64,000 nt of DNA from a bacterium (GCA_024275575.1 JAJRYV010000134.1:124001-188000), one strand, 5' to 3'. Numbered from the stretch's first letter, positions 28,973 through 40,116 are shown. Notes: a model not told the origin generated them from the sequence alone. Translations and numbers: made by a program.

Positions 28973-31060
28973 ATGTCTAAAAGTAGTTTAGAAAAAACAC
29001 GTAACATCGGTATCATGGCTCACATTGATGCCGGTAAAACGACAACGACTGAACGAATCCTGTATTACACCGGCATCGTGCATCGCATGGGTGAAGTCCA
29101 TGAAGGTGGAGCCACGATGGACTGGATGGAGCAGGAAAAAGAACGCGGAATCACCATTACTTCTGCAGCAACGACGACCGAGTGGAAAGATCATACCATC
29201 AATATTATCGATACACCGGGGCATGTTGATTTTACCGTTGAAGTTGAGCGTTCGCTGCGCGTTCTCGATGGCGCTGTGGCGCTGTTCTGTGCTGTTGGCG
29301 GTGTCGAGCCGCAGTCTGAGACCGTCTGGCGTCAGGCGGATAAATACCGTGTGCCACGTATTGCTTTTATCAATAAAATGGACCGCGTCGGCGCGGATTT
29401 TAATCATGCCATCGATATGATCCGTGATCGCCTCGGTGCCAATGCGATTCCTTTACAAATTCCCATCGGTGCAGGCGAAATGTTTACCGGCTTGATCGAT
29501 CTGATTAAAATGCATGCCGTCATCTATCGCGAAGATTCATTGGGCGCCTCCTGGGATGAAATGGAAATTCCCGACAGTCTGATTGAAGAGGCCCGTGAAG
29601 CCCGTTCATTTCTGCTGGAATCTATTTCTGATTATGATGATTCTTTGATGGAGAAATACCTCGAGGGACATGAGATTAAGGAAGATGAAATCGTAGCTGC
29701 TATCCGTAAGGCCACGATCGAAGTGAGCATTATTCCAGTTCTTTGCGGTTCGGCATTTAAAAACAAAGGCGTGCAGCGCCTTCTTGATGCGATTAATGCT
29801 TATCTACCGTCTCCAGTCGATTTACCCCCGGTTTCGGGTGTACATCCCAAAACCAATGAAACTATTGAACGCAAAGCAGATGTCGGTGAACCATTTTCCG
29901 CACTTGCATTCAAGATTATGACGGATCCTTATGTCGGGCGGTTGACTTATTTTCGTGTTTATTCCGGCAGGATCAAATCCGGTTCTTATATCTATAATTC
30001 AACTTCCGGAAAAAAGGAGCGCGTCGGACGTTTGCTGAAAATGCACGCCAACAAGCGGGAAGAGGTGCAGGAAGCTGGAGCCGGTGATATTCTCGCTGCA
30101 GTCGGCTTGAAAAATACCAAAACCGGCAACACTCTTTGTGCTGAAGATAAACATATCGTGCTCGAAGAAATGGAATTTCCGGAACCGGTTATTCAAGTAG
30201 CCATCGAACCCAGAAGCAAGCAAGATCAGGATAAGTTGAGCGAATCATTAGTGAAACTGGCTGATGAGGACCCAACCTTTAAAGTATCGACACATGAAGA
30301 AACCGGACAAACGCTGATCGCCGGCATGGGTGAGTTGCACCTCGAAATTCTCGTCGACCGGCTTACGAGAGAATTTAAAGTTCAGGCTAACATCGGTAAA
30401 CCGCAGGTTTCTTACAAAGAAACCATTCGTGGGAAAGCCGAGGCTGAGGGCAAGTTTGTCCGGCAATCAGGCGGCCGTGGGCAGTATGGTCACTGCGTCA
30501 TCACAATCGAACCTGCTGAACCGGGTGTGGGCTTTGTTTTTGAAAATAAAATAGTTGGCGGTGTGATTCCCCGTGAATATATCAAACCGGTCGCAGATGG
30601 TGTAAAGGATGCGATGACCAATGGTGTGCTCGCCGGTTATCCGCTGATCGATATCAAATGCGAATTGCTCGATGGCTCTTACCACGATGTGGATTCGTCT
30701 GAAATGGCTTTTAAGGTGGCCGGATCGATGGCGCTGAAAGCCGCCTGCAGAAAAGCAAATCCGGTGATTATGGAACCGATAATGGACGTGGAAGTTACCG
30801 TCCCTGAAGAATATATGGGTGATGTTATGGGTGACCTGAACTCCCGGCGTGGTCGAATTCGAGGCATGATTCCGAGAACCCAGGTTCAAATCATCTCGGC
30901 TTCAGTTCCATTAGCCGAGATGTTCGGTTATGCGACGACTTTGAGAAGTATCACTCAGGGTCGCGCGATTTATTCAATGCAATTTTCTCATTATGAAGAT
31001 GTCCCTCGTTCCATAGCTGATACCATTATGGAAAGTGTTAAGGGTGTGCAGTCAGTATAA
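28973..31060 (+). CDS. fusA: Elongation factor G
   Basis: GTPase that drives translocation and, with RRF, ribosome recycling. G1 [15 protein letters not shown] (about residue 17), G3 DTPGHVDFT and G4 NKMDR are intact. Domains II-V follow to 695 residues, including RGQYGHC in domain IV and [15 protein letters not shown] in domain V. Standard str-operon position between rpsG and tuf. Confidence 0.97.
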   Translation: MSKSSLEKTRNIGIMAHIDAGKTTTTERILYYTGIVHRMGEVHEGGATMDWMEQEKERGITITSAATTTEWKDHTINIIDTPGHVDFTVEVERSLRVLDGAVALFCAVGGVEPQSETVWRQADKYRVPRIAFINKMDRVGADFNHAIDMIRDRLGANAIPLQIPIGAGEMFTGLIDLIKMHAVIYREDSLGASWDEMEIPDSLIEEAREARSFLLESISDYDDSLMEKYLEGHEIKEDEIVAAIRKATIEVSIIPVLCGSAFKNKGVQRLLDAINAYLPSPVDLPPVSGVHPKTNETIERKADVGEPFSALAFKIMTDPYVGRLTYFRVYSGRIKSGSYIYNSTSGKKERVGRLLKMHANKREEVQEAGAGDILAAVGLKNTKTGNTLCAEDKHIVLEEMEFPEPVIQVAIEPRSKQDQDKLSESLVKLADEDPTFKVSTHEETGQTLIAGMGELHLEILVDRLTREFKVQANIGKPQVSYKETIRGKAEAEGKFVRQSGGRGQYGHCVITIEPAEPGVGFVFENKIVGGVIPREYIKPVADGVKDAMTNGVLAGYPLIDIKCELLDGSYHDVDSSEMAFKVAGSMALKAACRKANPVIMEPIMDVEVTVPEEYMGDVMGDLNSRRGRIRGMIPRTQVQIISASVPLAEMFGYATTLRSITQGRAIYSMQFSHYEDVPRSIADTIMESVKGVQSV

Positions 31061-31111
31061 TTACTTTCGAGTGCAAAAAAATTAATATGCTTCAAACCTG
31101 GAGGACCAATA

Positions 31112-32302
31112 ATGGCCAAAGAAAAGTTCGAACGAACTAAGCCTCACGTTAATATCGGTACTATCGGTCACGTCGACCATGGCAAGACGACGCTCACAGC
31201 AGCAATTACCCAAACACTTTCTGCTGCAGGCCTTTCAGAGATTGTGCCTTTCGACCAAATTGATAACGCCCCGGAAGAGCGTGAGCGTGGTATTACGATC
31301 GCAACAGCTCACGTTGAATATGAAACGGAGAACCGCCACTACGCACACGTCGACTGTCCTGGCCACGCGGATTATGTCAAAAACATGATCACTGGTGCGG
31401 CCCAGATGGATGGTGCGATTCTGGTAGTTAGCGCAGCCGATGGCCCGATGCCGCAAACACGTGAGCATATCCTGCTCGCACGTCAGGTAGGCGTTCCTTA
31501 TATTATCGTTTACCTCAACAAAGTTGATATGGTTGATGATGAAGAATTACTCGAACTGGTTGAACTCGAATTGCGTGAATTGCTCGATGAGTATCAGTTT
31601 CCGGGTGATGATATCCCCATCATTCGTGGTTCCGCCCTCGAAGCGCTGGAAAATCCCGGCGATGCTGAAAAAGAAGCCTCGATTCACGAGCTGATGAAAG
31701 CCGTCGATGAAACGATACCGACCCCCCAACGCGATATTGATAAACCTTTTATCATGCCTGTTGAAGATGTGTTCTCTATTACCGGTCGGGGTACGGTCGC
31801 AACCGGCCGTGTTGAACGTGGTGTGGTTAAAGTTGGCGAAGAAGTTGAAATTATCGGCCTGGGCGCTAACCGTAAAACCGTTTGCACCGGGGTTGAGATG
31901 TTCCGTAAACTGCTCGATCAGGGAGAAGCCGGTGATAACGTTGGCTTGTTGCTGCGCGGTGTTGACAAAAACGAAATTCAGCGTGGTATGGTTGTCGCCA
32001 AACCGGGTTCAATTACACCTCACACCAAATTCAAAGGTGAAATTTACGTCCTGAAAAAAGAAGAAGGCGGTCGTCATACACCATTTTTCGGCAACTATCG
32101 TCCGCAGTTCTATTTCAGAACCACTGACGTCACCGGAGTGGTTAACTTGCCTGAAGGTGTTGAAATGGTTATGCCTGGCGACAATGTCACCATTACTGTT
32201 GAACTGATCATCCCTATCGCAATGGAGCAAGGTATTCGCTTTGCTATTCGTGAAGGCGGTCGCACAGTCGGTTCAGGTGTCGTTGCCGAAATTATTGAAT
32301 AA
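31112..32302 (+). CDS. tuf: Elongation factor Tu
   Basis: Delivers aminoacyl-tRNA to the ribosome. [14 protein letters not shown] (about residue 18), [28 protein letters not shown] and [10 protein letters not shown] mark the G domain; domains II and III complete 396 residues. GGAGG is well placed before the ATG. Only this copy is visible; the site before tRNA-Trp/secE, where a second tuf often sits, carries none. Confidence 0.97.
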   Translation: MAKEKFERTKPHVNIGTIGHVDHGKTTLTAAITQTLSAAGLSEIVPFDQIDNAPEERERGITIATAHVEYETENRHYAHVDCPGHADYVKNMITGAAQMDGAILVVSAADGPMPQTREHILLARQVGVPYIIVYLNKVDMVDDEELLELVELELRELLDEYQFPGDDIPIIRGSALEALENPGDAEKEASIHELMKAVDETIPTPQRDIDKPFIMPVEDVFSITGRGTVATGRVERGVVKVGEEVEIIGLGANRKTVCTGVEMFRKLLDQGEAGDNVGLLLRGVDKNEIQRGMVVAKPGSITPHTKFKGEIYVLKKEEGGRHTPFFGNYRPQFYFRTTDVTGVVNLPEGVEMVMPGDNVTITVELIIPIAMEQGIRFAIREGGRTVGSGVVAEIIE

Positions 32303-32318
32303 AAATATAATATTTGCC

Positions 32319-32343
32319 GTGTGGGCAGCAAAGCTGCCCACAC
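32319..32343 (+). promoter_or_regulatory. Strong hairpin between tuf and rpsJ
   Basis: GTGTGGGCAGC (32319-32329) and GCTGCCCACAC (32333-32343) form a perfect 11-bp stem closed by an AAA loop, 16 bases after the tuf stop. There is no T-run after it, so an RNA stability or processing element at the str/S10 boundary is more likely than a terminator. Confidence 0.55.
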
Positions 32344-32376
32344 CGATAAATTCTCATCATTCTTGGAGATAGTTTC

Positions 32377-32685
32377 GTGGTTGGTCAAAAGATCAGAATA
32401 AAACTCAAAGCTTATGATTATCGATTAATCGATAAATCAACTGATAAAATTATCAGAACAGCGAAAACAACCGGTGCAGCCATTTCCGGGCCCATACCAT
32501 TACCAACGAAACGTTCTGTTTATACGGTGTTGCGATCTCCCCATGTGAATAAAAAATCGCGTGAACAATTTGAAACGCGCATTCACAAACGCCTGATCGA
32601 TATTCTGAATTCGACACCGAAGACAGTAGATTCTTTAATGAAATTAGAACTACCAGCAGGTGTAGACGTTGAAATAAAAGTCTGA
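32377..32685 (+). CDS. rpsJ: 30S ribosomal protein S10
   Basis: 30S head protein, also NusE in antitermination. [23 protein letters not shown] and [16 protein letters not shown] are canonical; 102 residues. The start is GTG preceded by TTGGAGA. First gene of the S10 operon. Confidence 0.96.
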   Translation: MVGQKIRIKLKAYDYRLIDKSTDKIIRTAKTTGAAISGPIPLPTKRSVYTVLRSPHVNKKSREQFETRIHKRLIDILNSTPKTVDSLMKLELPAGVDVEIKV

Positions 32686-32792
32686 CGTTACTATTTCAGG
32701 GCGTTTCCAAAACCGCGGCGCATCGGAGCCGATGCAAAGCCGGTCGTCCTCTGCGTAGTTATTAACTTTAAGCAAGATACTTGGAAATATAG

Positions 32793-33416
32793 ATGAGTGC
32801 AATCATTGGAAAAAAACTGGGGATGACATGCCTTTTCACCGATATCGGTGAGGCCATTCCCGTTACAGTTATAGAAGCGGGTCCTTGTTTTGTCACTGGA
32901 ATTCGAACCAGTGACAAAAACGGCTACGATGCCGTTCAACTCGGTTACGGACCTGCAAAAGAAAAAAATCTTACCAAGCCAGAGTTGGGGCTTTTCAAAA
33001 AGTATAATATTGAACCCCTCCGTCATCTCAAGGAATTTCGTTTTTTCGAAAACTCATCCGAACTCAATATTGGCCAGCAGATCAAAGCAGATATTTTTGC
33101 TGAGGGTGATATTGTTAAAATTACCGGTACTAGCAAAGGTAAGGGATTTCAGGGTGTGCTGAAACGCCATGGTTTTCACGGTTCTCAGCAAACACACGGC
33201 CAAAAATCAATGCTGCGCTCTCCTGGATCAATAGGACAATCTGCCTCACCGGCGCGTGTTTTAAAGGGCGTTAAAATGCCGGGGCGTACCGGTAATCAGA
33301 CCGTTTCGGTAAAAAATCTTGAAATCGTAAAAGTCGATGCCGAAAAAAATCTTTTAATGGTTAAAGGTGCTGTTCCCGGCGCTAAAAACGGAATCGTATA
33401 TATCGCGAGTGAGTAA
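32793..33416 (+). CDS. rplC: 50S ribosomal protein L3
   Basis: Early assembly protein whose loop reaches the peptidyl-transferase centre. GKKLGMTCLFTDIGEAIPVTVIE opens the protein and the conserved KGKGFQGVLKRHGF plus SIGQSASPARVLKG(V)KMPG segments follow; 207 residues. The 107-base gap before it contains a small GCATCG/CGATGC hairpin (32720-32735) of unknown role. Confidence 0.96.
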   Translation: MSAIIGKKLGMTCLFTDIGEAIPVTVIEAGPCFVTGIRTSDKNGYDAVQLGYGPAKEKNLTKPELGLFKKYNIEPLRHLKEFRFFENSSELNIGQQIKADIFAEGDIVKITGTSKGKGFQGVLKRHGFHGSQQTHGQKSMLRSPGSIGQSASPARVLKGVKMPGRTGNQTVSVKNLEIVKVDAEKNLLMVKGAVPGAKNGIVYIASE

Positions 33417-33420
33417 CCAA

Positions 33421-34047
33421 ATGAAAGCAGAAATTTATAACATAGAAGGACAGGCGACCGGAGAAAAAGTCGATCTCCCGGCAAGTATATTCGAGACGCC
33501 AAAGCATGAACATGCCGTTTATCTTTGTGTCAAAGCCCAGCTTGCGAATATGCGTCAGGGAACACATGCAACCAAAAATCGTTCTGCCGTCCGTGGGGGT
33601 GGTAAAAAACCCTGGCGTCAGAAAGGCCGCGGCGTTGCCCGGGCCGGTACCATCCGCTCCCCATTGTGGGTTGGTGGTGGTCGTATTTTTGGACCGCAAC
33701 CGCGCGATTATTCACAGAAAGTCAACAAGAAATTGAAAAAGCTGGCGCGTCGTTCAGTGCTGGCTGATAAATTTCGTTCCGGCGATCTGAAAATCATGCA
33801 GGATTTCAGTGTTGAAAGCGGTAAAACCAAGGATTTTATGCCCATCGTTTCTTCACTGGAAATCGGCAAGGACAAAGCACTGTTTTTAACGGCTGAGCTG
33901 GATGCGAATTTGGTGCAAGCCTGCAGTAATGTCCCGCGTATCCGTGCGATGCGTGCTGATCTTGTTTCGACTTATGATTTGATCAACACCAAAAGTATCT
34001 TCGTACAAAAAGGCGCAATTGCAAAACTTGAAGAGGTGCTGGTATGA
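33421..34047 (+). CDS. rplD: 50S ribosomal protein L4
   Basis: Lines the exit tunnel and in enterobacteria represses the S10 operon. The tunnel loop KNRSAVRGGGKKPWRQKGRG and WVGGGRIFGPQPRDYSQKVNKK are present; 208 residues. The ATG at 33421 follows the rplC stop by 4 bases; the longer frame within rplC has no family similarity. It overlaps rplW by 4 bases. Confidence 0.96.
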   Translation: MKAEIYNIEGQATGEKVDLPASIFETPKHEHAVYLCVKAQLANMRQGTHATKNRSAVRGGGKKPWRQKGRGVARAGTIRSPLWVGGGRIFGPQPRDYSQKVNKKLKKLARRSVLADKFRSGDLKIMQDFSVESGKTKDFMPIVSSLEIGKDKALFLTAELDANLVQACSNVPRIRAMRADLVSTYDLINTKSIFVQKGAIAKLEEVLV

Positions 34048-34349
34048 AAACAGCAGAACAGGTCATCCGGCATCCATTGCTGACCGAAAAGAATTTAATC
34101 GCTCAGGAAAAATCTAATCAGTATGGCTTTGTCGTTGATAAAAATGCGAACAAACTTGATATCAAAATTGCTGTCGAAATGAAGTTTAATGTACGGGTAG
34201 AACGTGTATCGACTATGTTTGTAAAAGGCAAAAGCAAGAAAATGAATACCCGGCGCGGGCTCACCGTCGGAAAACGCGCTTCATGGAAAAAAGCCATCGT
34301 CACCTTGCATAAAGATGACAAGATCGATTTTTTCCAGGGAATAGCTTAA
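34044..34349 (+). CDS. rplW: 50S ribosomal protein L23
   Basis: Tunnel-exit protein that docks trigger factor and SRP. VIRHPLLTEKN, YGFVVDKNANKLDIKIAVEMKF and the basic KKMNTRRGLTVGKRASWKKAIVTL loop are typical; 101 residues. It starts inside the rplD stop (ATGA), indicating coupled translation. Confidence 0.96.
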   Translation: MKTAEQVIRHPLLTEKNLIAQEKSNQYGFVVDKNANKLDIKIAVEMKFNVRVERVSTMFVKGKSKKMNTRRGLTVGKRASWKKAIVTLHKDDKIDFFQGIA

Positions 34350-34370
34350 TAGCTGAGGAAGGACAGACGA

Positions 34371-35192
34371 ATGCCAGTCAGATCATTTAGACCTTATACA
34401 CCGACATTGCGATTTAAGAAATTATCAACCTTCGAAGAAGTCACCTGCACGACTCCGGAAAAGAGTTTGCTGGAGCCGCTGAAAAAAACGGGTGGCCGTA
34501 ATAATTATGGTCGGGAGACCGCTCGTCATCGTGGCGGTGGTCATAAGCGTAAATATCGCATTATCGATTTCAAACGCAATAAAGATGACATCCCCGCACG
34601 GGTTGCGACCATCGAATACGATCCCAACCGCAGCGCGCGGATTGCCTTGCTGCATTATGCTGACGGTGAAAAAAGATACATCGTCGCGCCGCAGGGTTTG
34701 AAAGTGAACGATACCGTGCTTTCTGGTGAAAACGCCCCCATCAATGTTGGTAATGCGCTGCCGATCAGCAAGATTCCTGTCGGTTCGATCATTCACAATA
34801 TCGAGTTGAAAGCAGGCAAGGGTGCGCAGATGGCGCGCAGCGCCGGCACCTCGGCACAGCTTGTCGCACGGGAAGATAAATATGCACAGATCAAATTGCC
34901 CTCCGGCGAAGTCCGCATGATTCGCGTCGAGTGCCGCGCTACCCTGGGACAGGTCGGCAATGTTTCACATTTAAATATCGTCAGTGGAAAAGCAGGCCGG
35001 ACACGCTGGCTAGGACGACGTCCGCATGTTCGCGGCGTTGCCATGAACCCCGTCGATCACCCTATGGGTGGCGGTGAAGGAAAAAGCTCGGGTGGCGGTC
35101 ATCCGGTTTCACCCTGGGGCCAGAAGAGTAAAGGTCTTAAAACAAGAGGCAAAAAACCGTCTGATCGCTTCATCGTCAGAAAAAGAAAGTAA
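34371..35192 (+). CDS. rplB: 50S ribosomal protein L2
   Basis: Needed for subunit association and peptidyl transfer. Motifs include [18 protein letters not shown], and the C-terminal [18 protein letters not shown] with the functionally important histidine; 273 residues. It lies 21 bases after rplW. Confidence 0.97.
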   Translation: MPVRSFRPYTPTLRFKKLSTFEEVTCTTPEKSLLEPLKKTGGRNNYGRETARHRGGGHKRKYRIIDFKRNKDDIPARVATIEYDPNRSARIALLHYADGEKRYIVAPQGLKVNDTVLSGENAPINVGNALPISKIPVGSIIHNIELKAGKGAQMARSAGTSAQLVAREDKYAQIKLPSGEVRMIRVECRATLGQVGNVSHLNIVSGKAGRTRWLGRRPHVRGVAMNPVDHPMGGGEGKSSGGGHPVSPWGQKSKGLKTRGKKPSDRFIVRKRK

Positions 35193-35201
35193 GGATTTGA
35201 T

Positions 35202-35486
35202 ATGCCACGTTCTGTAAAAAAAGGCCCGTATATTGATGAAAGCCTTGCTAAAAAAGTTGAGGCGCTCAATAAAAACAATCAGAAAAAAGTGATTAAAACC
35301 TGGGCACGCCGTTCTACGATAACACCGGATTTTGTCGGGCATACCTTTGCCATACATAACGGGAATAAGTTTATCCCCGTCTTTATTTCTGAAAATATGG
35401 TTGGACATAAACTCGGAGAGTTCGCACCCACGAGAACCTACCGGGGCCATATCACCAAATCAGAGAGATCCTCTCGCGTCAGATAA
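35202..35486 (+). CDS. rpsS: 30S ribosomal protein S19
   Basis: 30S head protein contacting P-site t[40 protein letters not shown] and [14 protein letters not shown] are canonical; 94 residues. It lies 9 bases after rplB. Confidence 0.96.
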   Translation: MPRSVKKGPYIDESLAKKVEALNKNNQKKVIKTWARRSTITPDFVGHTFAIHNGNKFIPVFISENMVGHKLGEFAPTRTYRGHITKSERSSRVR

Positions 35487-35507
35487 GATTAAGCCTCAGG
35501 AGCAGGA

Positions 35508-35852
35508 ATGGAAGCAAGAGCAAAAGCAAGATATATTCGCATGTCGCCCCGCAAGATGCGGCAGGTTGTCGATCTTATCCGCGGTAAAGGCGTCGACGAT
35601 GCGATCAATGTTTTACATTTTTCCGGCAAACGGGCAGCCACACCGGTTGAAAAAACGCTACGTTCGGCCGTCGCAAATGCCATGAGCAATGAGAAACACG
35701 GCAAAGTCGACCCGCATGCACTGGTCATTAAAGAGGTGCGCGTCGATATGGGCCCATCATTGAAAAGATTTAAAGCCGGTGCCATGGGCAGGCCGATGCG
35801 AATCAGAAAACCAACGTGCCATTTAACCTTGGTCGTTTCAGACACTCATTAA
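35508..35852 (+). CDS. rplV: 50S ribosomal protein L22
   Basis: Its beta-hairpin lines the exit tunnel constriction. YIRMSPRKMRQVVDLIRGK opens it and the hairpin region GPSLKRFKAGAMGRPMRIRK is normal, without macrolide-resistance-type deletions; 114 residues. Confidence 0.96.
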   Translation: MEARAKARYIRMSPRKMRQVVDLIRGKGVDDAINVLHFSGKRAATPVEKTLRSAVANAMSNEKHGKVDPHALVIKEVRVDMGPSLKRFKAGAMGRPMRIRKPTCHLTLVVSDTH

Positions 35853-35867
35853 CTTTCAGGAGGTCCT

Positions 35868-36497
35868 TTGGGTCAGAAAACACATCCAATCGGATTTCGG
35901 CTCGGAATCATTAAAGACTGGGAATCAAACTGGTTCGAAGAAAAAAATTTTTCAAGTCTTCTTTCTGAAGATTTGATGCTTCGCAAATATATCCGCAGCA
36001 GATTGCGCCGCGCCGGTGTTTCCGGTCTGCAAATTGCCCGGACGGCGCAAAAAATCACTTTAACGATCAATACCGCCCGCCCCGGCATCGTCATCGGACG
36101 CAAGGGAACGGAAGTGGATAAATTGAAAGAGGAACTGCAACGGTTGACCAAAAAAGATATTCAACTGAATATCAATGAAATCAAACGGCCTGAGCTCGAT
36201 GCTTATCTGGTGGCGGAAAATATCGCCAACCAGCTTACGGCAAAAATCTCCTTTCGCCGTGCGATGAAAAAGGCCCTCATCAGTACTATGCGTATGGGCG
36301 CTGAGGGTATTCGCGTTCAGTGCAGCGGCCGCCTGGGCGGCGCAGAAATGGCACGGACAGAACAATACCGCCAGGGTCGAGTGCCCTTGCACACCTTGCG
36401 TGCTGATATCGATTATGCCATTGCAACCGCGCACACAACCTACGGTGCGATCGGTGTAAAAGTATGGATCTGCCGCGGAGAAGTTCTCGGTTCTTGA
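35868..36497 (+). CDS. rpsC: 30S ribosomal protein S3
   Basis: Forms the mRNA entry site and helicase with S4 and S5. [17 protein letters not shown], the KH-domain motif [19 protein letters not shown] and [31 protein letters not shown] are present; 209 residues. The start is TTG directly after AGGAGGTCC, one of several TTG starts with strong ribosome-binding sites in this locus. Confidence 0.96.
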   Translation: MGQKTHPIGFRLGIIKDWESNWFEEKNFSSLLSEDLMLRKYIRSRLRRAGVSGLQIARTAQKITLTINTARPGIVIGRKGTEVDKLKEELQRLTKKDIQLNINEIKRPELDAYLVAENIANQLTAKISFRRAMKKALISTMRMGAEGIRVQCSGRLGGAEMARTEQYRQGRVPLHTLRADIDYAIATAHTTYGAIGVKVWICRGEVLGS

Positions 36498-36530
36498 TTT
36501 ATTAAGAATACATTGATGGAGTAGGATAAA

Positions 36531-36938
36531 ATGTTAATGCCCAAAAGAGTAAAATATCGCAAAACGCACCGTGGACGTATGCGTGGCAAAGCCGTACGTG
36601 GCTCGAACATCGCCTTTGGCGAATATGGGCTAAAAGCGCTGGAGCCCGGCTGGATCACCTCGCGGCAGATAGAAGCTGCCCGTATCGCTATGACACGGCA
36701 CATCAAACGTGGCGGCAAGGTCTGGATTCGTATATTCCCCGACAAACCCATCACCGAGAAACCGGCTGAAACACGGATGGGAAAAGGAAAAGGGTCGCCG
36801 GAATATTGGGTTTCCGTGATCAAACCGGGACGGATTATGTTCGAATTAGCGGGCGTAGGCCCTGAGCTGGCAAAAGAAGCGATGCGCCTGGCTGCACATA
36901 AATTACCGTTGAAAACCAAATTTGTTAGCCAGGATTAG
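36531..36938 (+). CDS. rplP: 50S ribosomal protein L16
   Basis: Positions A-site tRNA near the peptidyl-transferase centre. [44 protein letters not shown] and the conserved arginine/glycine stretch [12 protein letters not shown] are typical; 135 residues. Confidence 0.96.
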   Translation: MLMPKRVKYRKTHRGRMRGKAVRGSNIAFGEYGLKALEPGWITSRQIEAARIAMTRHIKRGGKVWIRIFPDKPITEKPAETRMGKGKGSPEYWVSVIKPGRIMFELAGVGPELAKEAMRLAAHKLPLKTKFVSQD

Positions 36939-36949
36939 GAGAGACTGAA

Positions 36950-37165
36950 ATGAAAATGTGGGAAATCAACCAACTTTCGCGTGCGGATATTGAGCAGCAA
37001 TTACTCGATTTGATCGAAGAACATCAAAATCTGCGCTTTCAGCATGCGACAAAGCAACTGGATAATCCCCTGCGCCTGCGCGCTGTCCGTCGTGATATCG
37101 CCCGTTTAAAAACTGTATTGAAAGAAATGGATTTAGAAAAAAGACCGGAAAAGGCTACACCTTAA
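36950..37165 (+). CDS. rpmC: 50S ribosomal protein L29
   Basis: Small two-helix protein near the tunnel exit. The 71-residue product has the family's NLRFQHATKQLDNPLRLRAVRRDIARLKT core. The start codon lies 11 bases after the rplP stop. Confidence 0.94.
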   Translation: MKMWEINQLSRADIEQQLLDLIEEHQNLRFQHATKQLDNPLRLRAVRRDIARLKTVLKEMDLEKRPEKATP

Positions 37166-37198
37166 AAAATTAGAAATAAGTTGCCAAGGAATAAAACA

Positions 37199-37453
37199 AT
37201 GGAACGTGGTCGTAGAAAGACTCGGGTTGGAACCGTATTAAGTGATAAAATGGATAAAAGTTTTGTCGTCAGTGAGGAGCGTCGCGTCAAGCATCCGATC
37301 TATGGCAAATATTACCGTAAAACATCCAAATTTATGGTTCATGACGAGAATAATGAAGCGAACATCGGCGATAAAGTCCTGATTATGGAGACACGACCTC
37401 TCAGCAAACGCAAGCGTTGGCGCCTGGTTGAAATTATTGAAAAAGCTAAATAA
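37199..37453 (+). CDS. rpsQ: 30S ribosomal protein S17
   Basis: Primary 16S-binding protein with an OB fold. [38 protein letters not shown] and [20 protein letters not shown] are canonical. I start at the ATG at 37199 (84 residues), with AAGGA at good distance; an in-frame TTG at 37181 is also possible and would give 90 residues. Confidence 0.94.
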   Translation: MERGRRKTRVGTVLSDKMDKSFVVSEERRVKHPIYGKYYRKTSKFMVHDENNEANIGDKVLIMETRPLSKRKRWRLVEIIEKAK

Positions 37454-37500
37454 TCGCTTTCGCTGTAGCGGGCGAAATGGCGAATTGATGGAGAACTGAA

Positions 37501-37869
37501 ATGATTCAAGAATATACGCGTCTTAACGTTGCTGATAATACGGGCGCTAAATCTGTCATGTGTATCAAAGTTCTTGGTGGAAGCAAGAAACGCTATGGAC
37601 GGATTGGCGATGAGATAGTTGTGGCGATCAAATCGGCGATTCCCGGCGGAACCGTGAAAAAAGGCGAGGTCGCCAAAGCGGTTATCGTGCGCACCAAAAA
37701 AGAAACACGACGTGCGGACGGCACCTATATTCGTTTTGATGAGAATGCTGCTGTTTTGATTAATGAACAGCAGGAACCGCGCGGCACGCGTATCTTCGGC
37801 CCTGTTGCGCGTGAGTTGCGTGAAAAGCAGTATATGAAAATTGTTTCACTTGCACCTGAAGTGCTCTAA
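37501..37869 (+). CDS. rplN: 50S ribosomal protein L14
   Basis: Interface protein that contacts the 30S subunit and binds the silencing factor Rsf[39 protein letters not shown] and [13 protein letters not shown] are typical; 122 residues. Confidence 0.97.
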   Translation: MIQEYTRLNVADNTGAKSVMCIKVLGGSKKRYGRIGDEIVVAIKSAIPGGTVKKGEVAKAVIVRTKKETRRADGTYIRFDENAAVLINEQQEPRGTRIFGPVARELREKQYMKIVSLAPEVL

Positions 37870-37895
37870 GCACAGATCGGTAAACGGAGCTTGTA

Positions 37896-38231
37896 ATGCA
37901 TATTAAAAAGAACGACCAAGTCGTCGTAATATCCGGAGCCTATAAAAATAAGCGCGGCACCGTGCTCAAGGTTTTTCCGAAAACAAATCGTGTAATCGTT
38001 GAGGGTGTGGCCCTGATTAAACGGCATATGCGCCCCAGCCAGCAATATCCCAATGGCGGCATCATCGAGAAGGAATCCTCGATTCATGCCTCCAACGTGA
38101 TGGTCATCGCCCCGAACAGCAATGCACCGACACGAATCTCAAAAAAAGTCATGGAGGGCGAAGGAAAGCTCAGCCTTCGACGCGTACGTTACTCCAAAAA
38201 ATATGATGAAATTCTTCCTTCGGGTGATTGA
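37896..38231 (+). CDS. rplX: 50S ribosomal protein L24
   Basis: Initiates 50S assembly. A KOW motif ([22 protein letters not shown]) opens the protein and [26 protein letters not shown] follows; 111 residues. Its stop overlaps the region just before the rplE start. Confidence 0.95.
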   Translation: MHIKKNDQVVVISGAYKNKRGTVLKVFPKTNRVIVEGVALIKRHMRPSQQYPNGGIIEKESSIHASNVMVIAPNSNAPTRISKKVMEGEGKLSLRRVRYSKKYDEILPSGD

Positions 38232-38233
38232 TA

Positions 38234-38830
38234 ATGGCAAAGAAAGCAAAAAAAAAGAAAACAGAAAAAAAAGAAATTGTGGTCGAGGGCTACATCCCCA
38301 ATCTGCAAAAGTATTATAAAGCGAACGTTTTCCCGGCGCTGATGAAACAGTTTAATTACAGCAACGGCATGATGGTACCGCGTCTGGCGAAAATCGTCAT
38401 CAATATGGGTGTTGGCGAGGCCGTTGAAGACCGTAAAAATCTCGACAATGCAATCAATGATCTGATTATTATCAGCGGGCAGAAACCACAAATTACCAAA
38501 GCGAAGAAATCGATTTCAAATTTCAAACTGCGTGAGGGTATGCCCATCGGCTGCCGGACGACGCTGCGTCGCGTACGTATGTGGGAATTCCTGGAACGCT
38601 TTATTTGTGTTGCTGTTCCACGTATCCGTGACTTTCGCGGACTTTCTGCTAAGCTGGATGGCCGGGGTAATTATTCTGTGGGCATCAAAGAGCAGATCAT
38701 CTTCCCGGAAATTGATTATGATAAAGTGGATAAAATTCGTGGTTTGAACGTCACCTTCGTCACCACGGCGAAAACGGATGAAGAAGCCTCAGCCCTTTTG
38801 GCCGGTTTCGGCATGCCGTTTAAAAAATAA
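38234..38830 (+). CDS. rplE: 50S ribosomal protein L5
   Basis: Binds 5S rRNA and contacts P-site tRNA. A lysine-rich N-terminal extension ([13 protein letters not shown]) precedes the conserved core with [33 protein letters not shown] and [22 protein letters not shown]; 198 residues from the ATG at 38234. The basic extension is longer than in many homologues. An in-frame TTG two codons earlier overlaps the rplX stop. Confidence 0.95.
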   Translation: MAKKAKKKKTEKKEIVVEGYIPNLQKYYKANVFPALMKQFNYSNGMMVPRLAKIVINMGVGEAVEDRKNLDNAINDLIIISGQKPQITKAKKSISNFKLREGMPIGCRTTLRRVRMWEFLERFICVAVPRIRDFRGLSAKLDGRGNYSVGIKEQIIFPEIDYDKVDKIRGLNVTFVTTAKTDEEASALLAGFGMPFKK

Positions 38831-38850
38831 ATTGAACTGAGAGGATAACA

Positions 38851-39036
38851 TTGGCTCGTAAGGCACTAATCGAAAAAGCAAACCGCACCCCAAAGTTTCG
38901 CGTGCGAGCATACAACCGCTGTTCGCGCTGCGGGCGTCCAAGAGCTTATCTGAGAAAGTTTGGAATTTGCCGTATCTGCTTTCGTCAATTAGCTCTTGAA
39001 GGCCAGATTCCCGGCGTCAGAAAAGCAAGTTGGTAA
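38851..39036 (+). CDS. rpsN: 30S ribosomal protein S14, zinc-binding type Z
   Basis: 30S head assembly protein. The 61-residue short form has the two Cys pairs CSRC and CRIC (about residues 24-43) of the zinc-binding type. The start is TTG after GAGGATAAC. Zinc-dependent S14 implies that zinc-free paralogues, if any, are elsewhere. Confidence 0.96.
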   Translation: MARKALIEKANRTPKFRVRAYNRCSRCGRPRAYLRKFGICRICFRQLALEGQIPGVRKASW

Positions 39037-39067
39037 TGAGGCACGTAAAGAAAGGAACGAAAGTTCG

Positions 39068-39466
39068 ATGAGTATGACAGACCCCATCGCGGATTTTTTA
39101 ACGAGAATCCGCAATGCTGCGAAAGCAAATCATCGCAAAGTTGATATTCCAGCATCACGGATGAAAGTTACGCTAACGAAATTGTTGCTAACTTACGGAT
39201 TTATAAAAGATTACTTGCTTATACGCGACAACAAGCAAGGCATCATCCGGATTTATTTGAAATACGATGAAAATGAGAAATGCATCATCAATGGCTTGAA
39301 AAGAATTAGCAAACCGGGACAGCGTAAATACGTTGGTGTCGATGCGATTCCCCGTGTTTATAATAATATTGGCCTGGCTATTCTCAGCACTTCAAAAGGT
39401 GTCATCACCGACCGCGATGCGCGCAAGCTGGCCATCGGCGGCGAAGTGCTTTGTTATGTCTGGTAA
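39068..39466 (+). CDS. rpsH: 30S ribosomal protein S8
   Basis: Binds 16S helix 21 and, in enterobacteria, represses the spc operon. TDPIADFLTRIRNAAKANHRKVDIPASRMK and STSKGVITDRDARKLAIGGEVLCYVW are typical; 132 residues. I chose the ATG at 39068; the longer frame starting within rpsN is not conserved. Confidence 0.96.
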   Translation: MSMTDPIADFLTRIRNAAKANHRKVDIPASRMKVTLTKLLLTYGFIKDYLLIRDNKQGIIRIYLKYDENEKCIINGLKRISKPGQRKYVGVDAIPRVYNNIGLAILSTSKGVITDRDARKLAIGGEVLCYVW

Positions 39467-39493
39467 AACATCGAAATCTGAAGGATAAATGCT

Positions 39494-40033
39494 GTGTCTC
39501 GAGTAGGTAAAAAAATTGTCGAATTGCCCGCAGAGGTAACCGTATCTCGCGAAGGTGAAATCGTAAGCGTTAAAGGCCCCAAAGGCGAACTCTCCGCAGC
39601 GATCAATTTGGCCATGGAAGTCAAAATCGATGGCAATCAATTGACCGTTGAACGCCCCTCTGACAGCAAGGAGCACCGATCATTGCATGGATTGTCACGC
39701 GCACTGATCGCCAATATGGTTGAAGGTGTAACCCGCGGCTTTGAAAAGAAACTGGAAATTCGGGGCATCGGCTATCGCGCGGAAATGCGCGGCGCCAATG
39801 TCTTATTCAACCTCGGCTATTCGCACCCGATTATTTTCATTCCACCCAAATCGGTTTCTGTTAAAGCAGAGGCCAATACGAAAATCACAGTTTCCGGAAT
39901 TGATAAAGAGCTGGTCGGGCATGTTGCTGCTAAAATTCGTACATTTCGCAAACCCGAGCCCTATAAAGGCAAAGGAATCCGCTATGTGGGTGAATATGTG
40001 CGCGAAAAAGCAGGGAAGACTGCAGGAAAATAA
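39494..40033 (+). CDS. rplF: 50S ribosomal protein L6
   Basis: Near the factor-binding site. SRVGKKIVELPAEVTV, the duplicated L6 fold and the C-terminal KPEPYKGKGIRYVGEYVREKAGKT are present; 179 residues. The start is GTG. An 83-base spacer to rplR follows, slightly long for this operon, without clear structure. Confidence 0.96.
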   Translation: MSRVGKKIVELPAEVTVSREGEIVSVKGPKGELSAAINLAMEVKIDGNQLTVERPSDSKEHRSLHGLSRALIANMVEGVTRGFEKKLEIRGIGYRAEMRGANVLFNLGYSHPIIFIPPKSVSVKAEANTKITVSGIDKELVGHVAAKIRTFRKPEPYKGKGIRYVGEYVREKAGKTAGK

Positions 40034-40116
40034 TTGCTGCATTAATTTTATTTTTGTATATTGGGCGCTATGCTCATTAGCTGACAAGTATCATCTAATT
40101 TATTTGGATTATTCAA

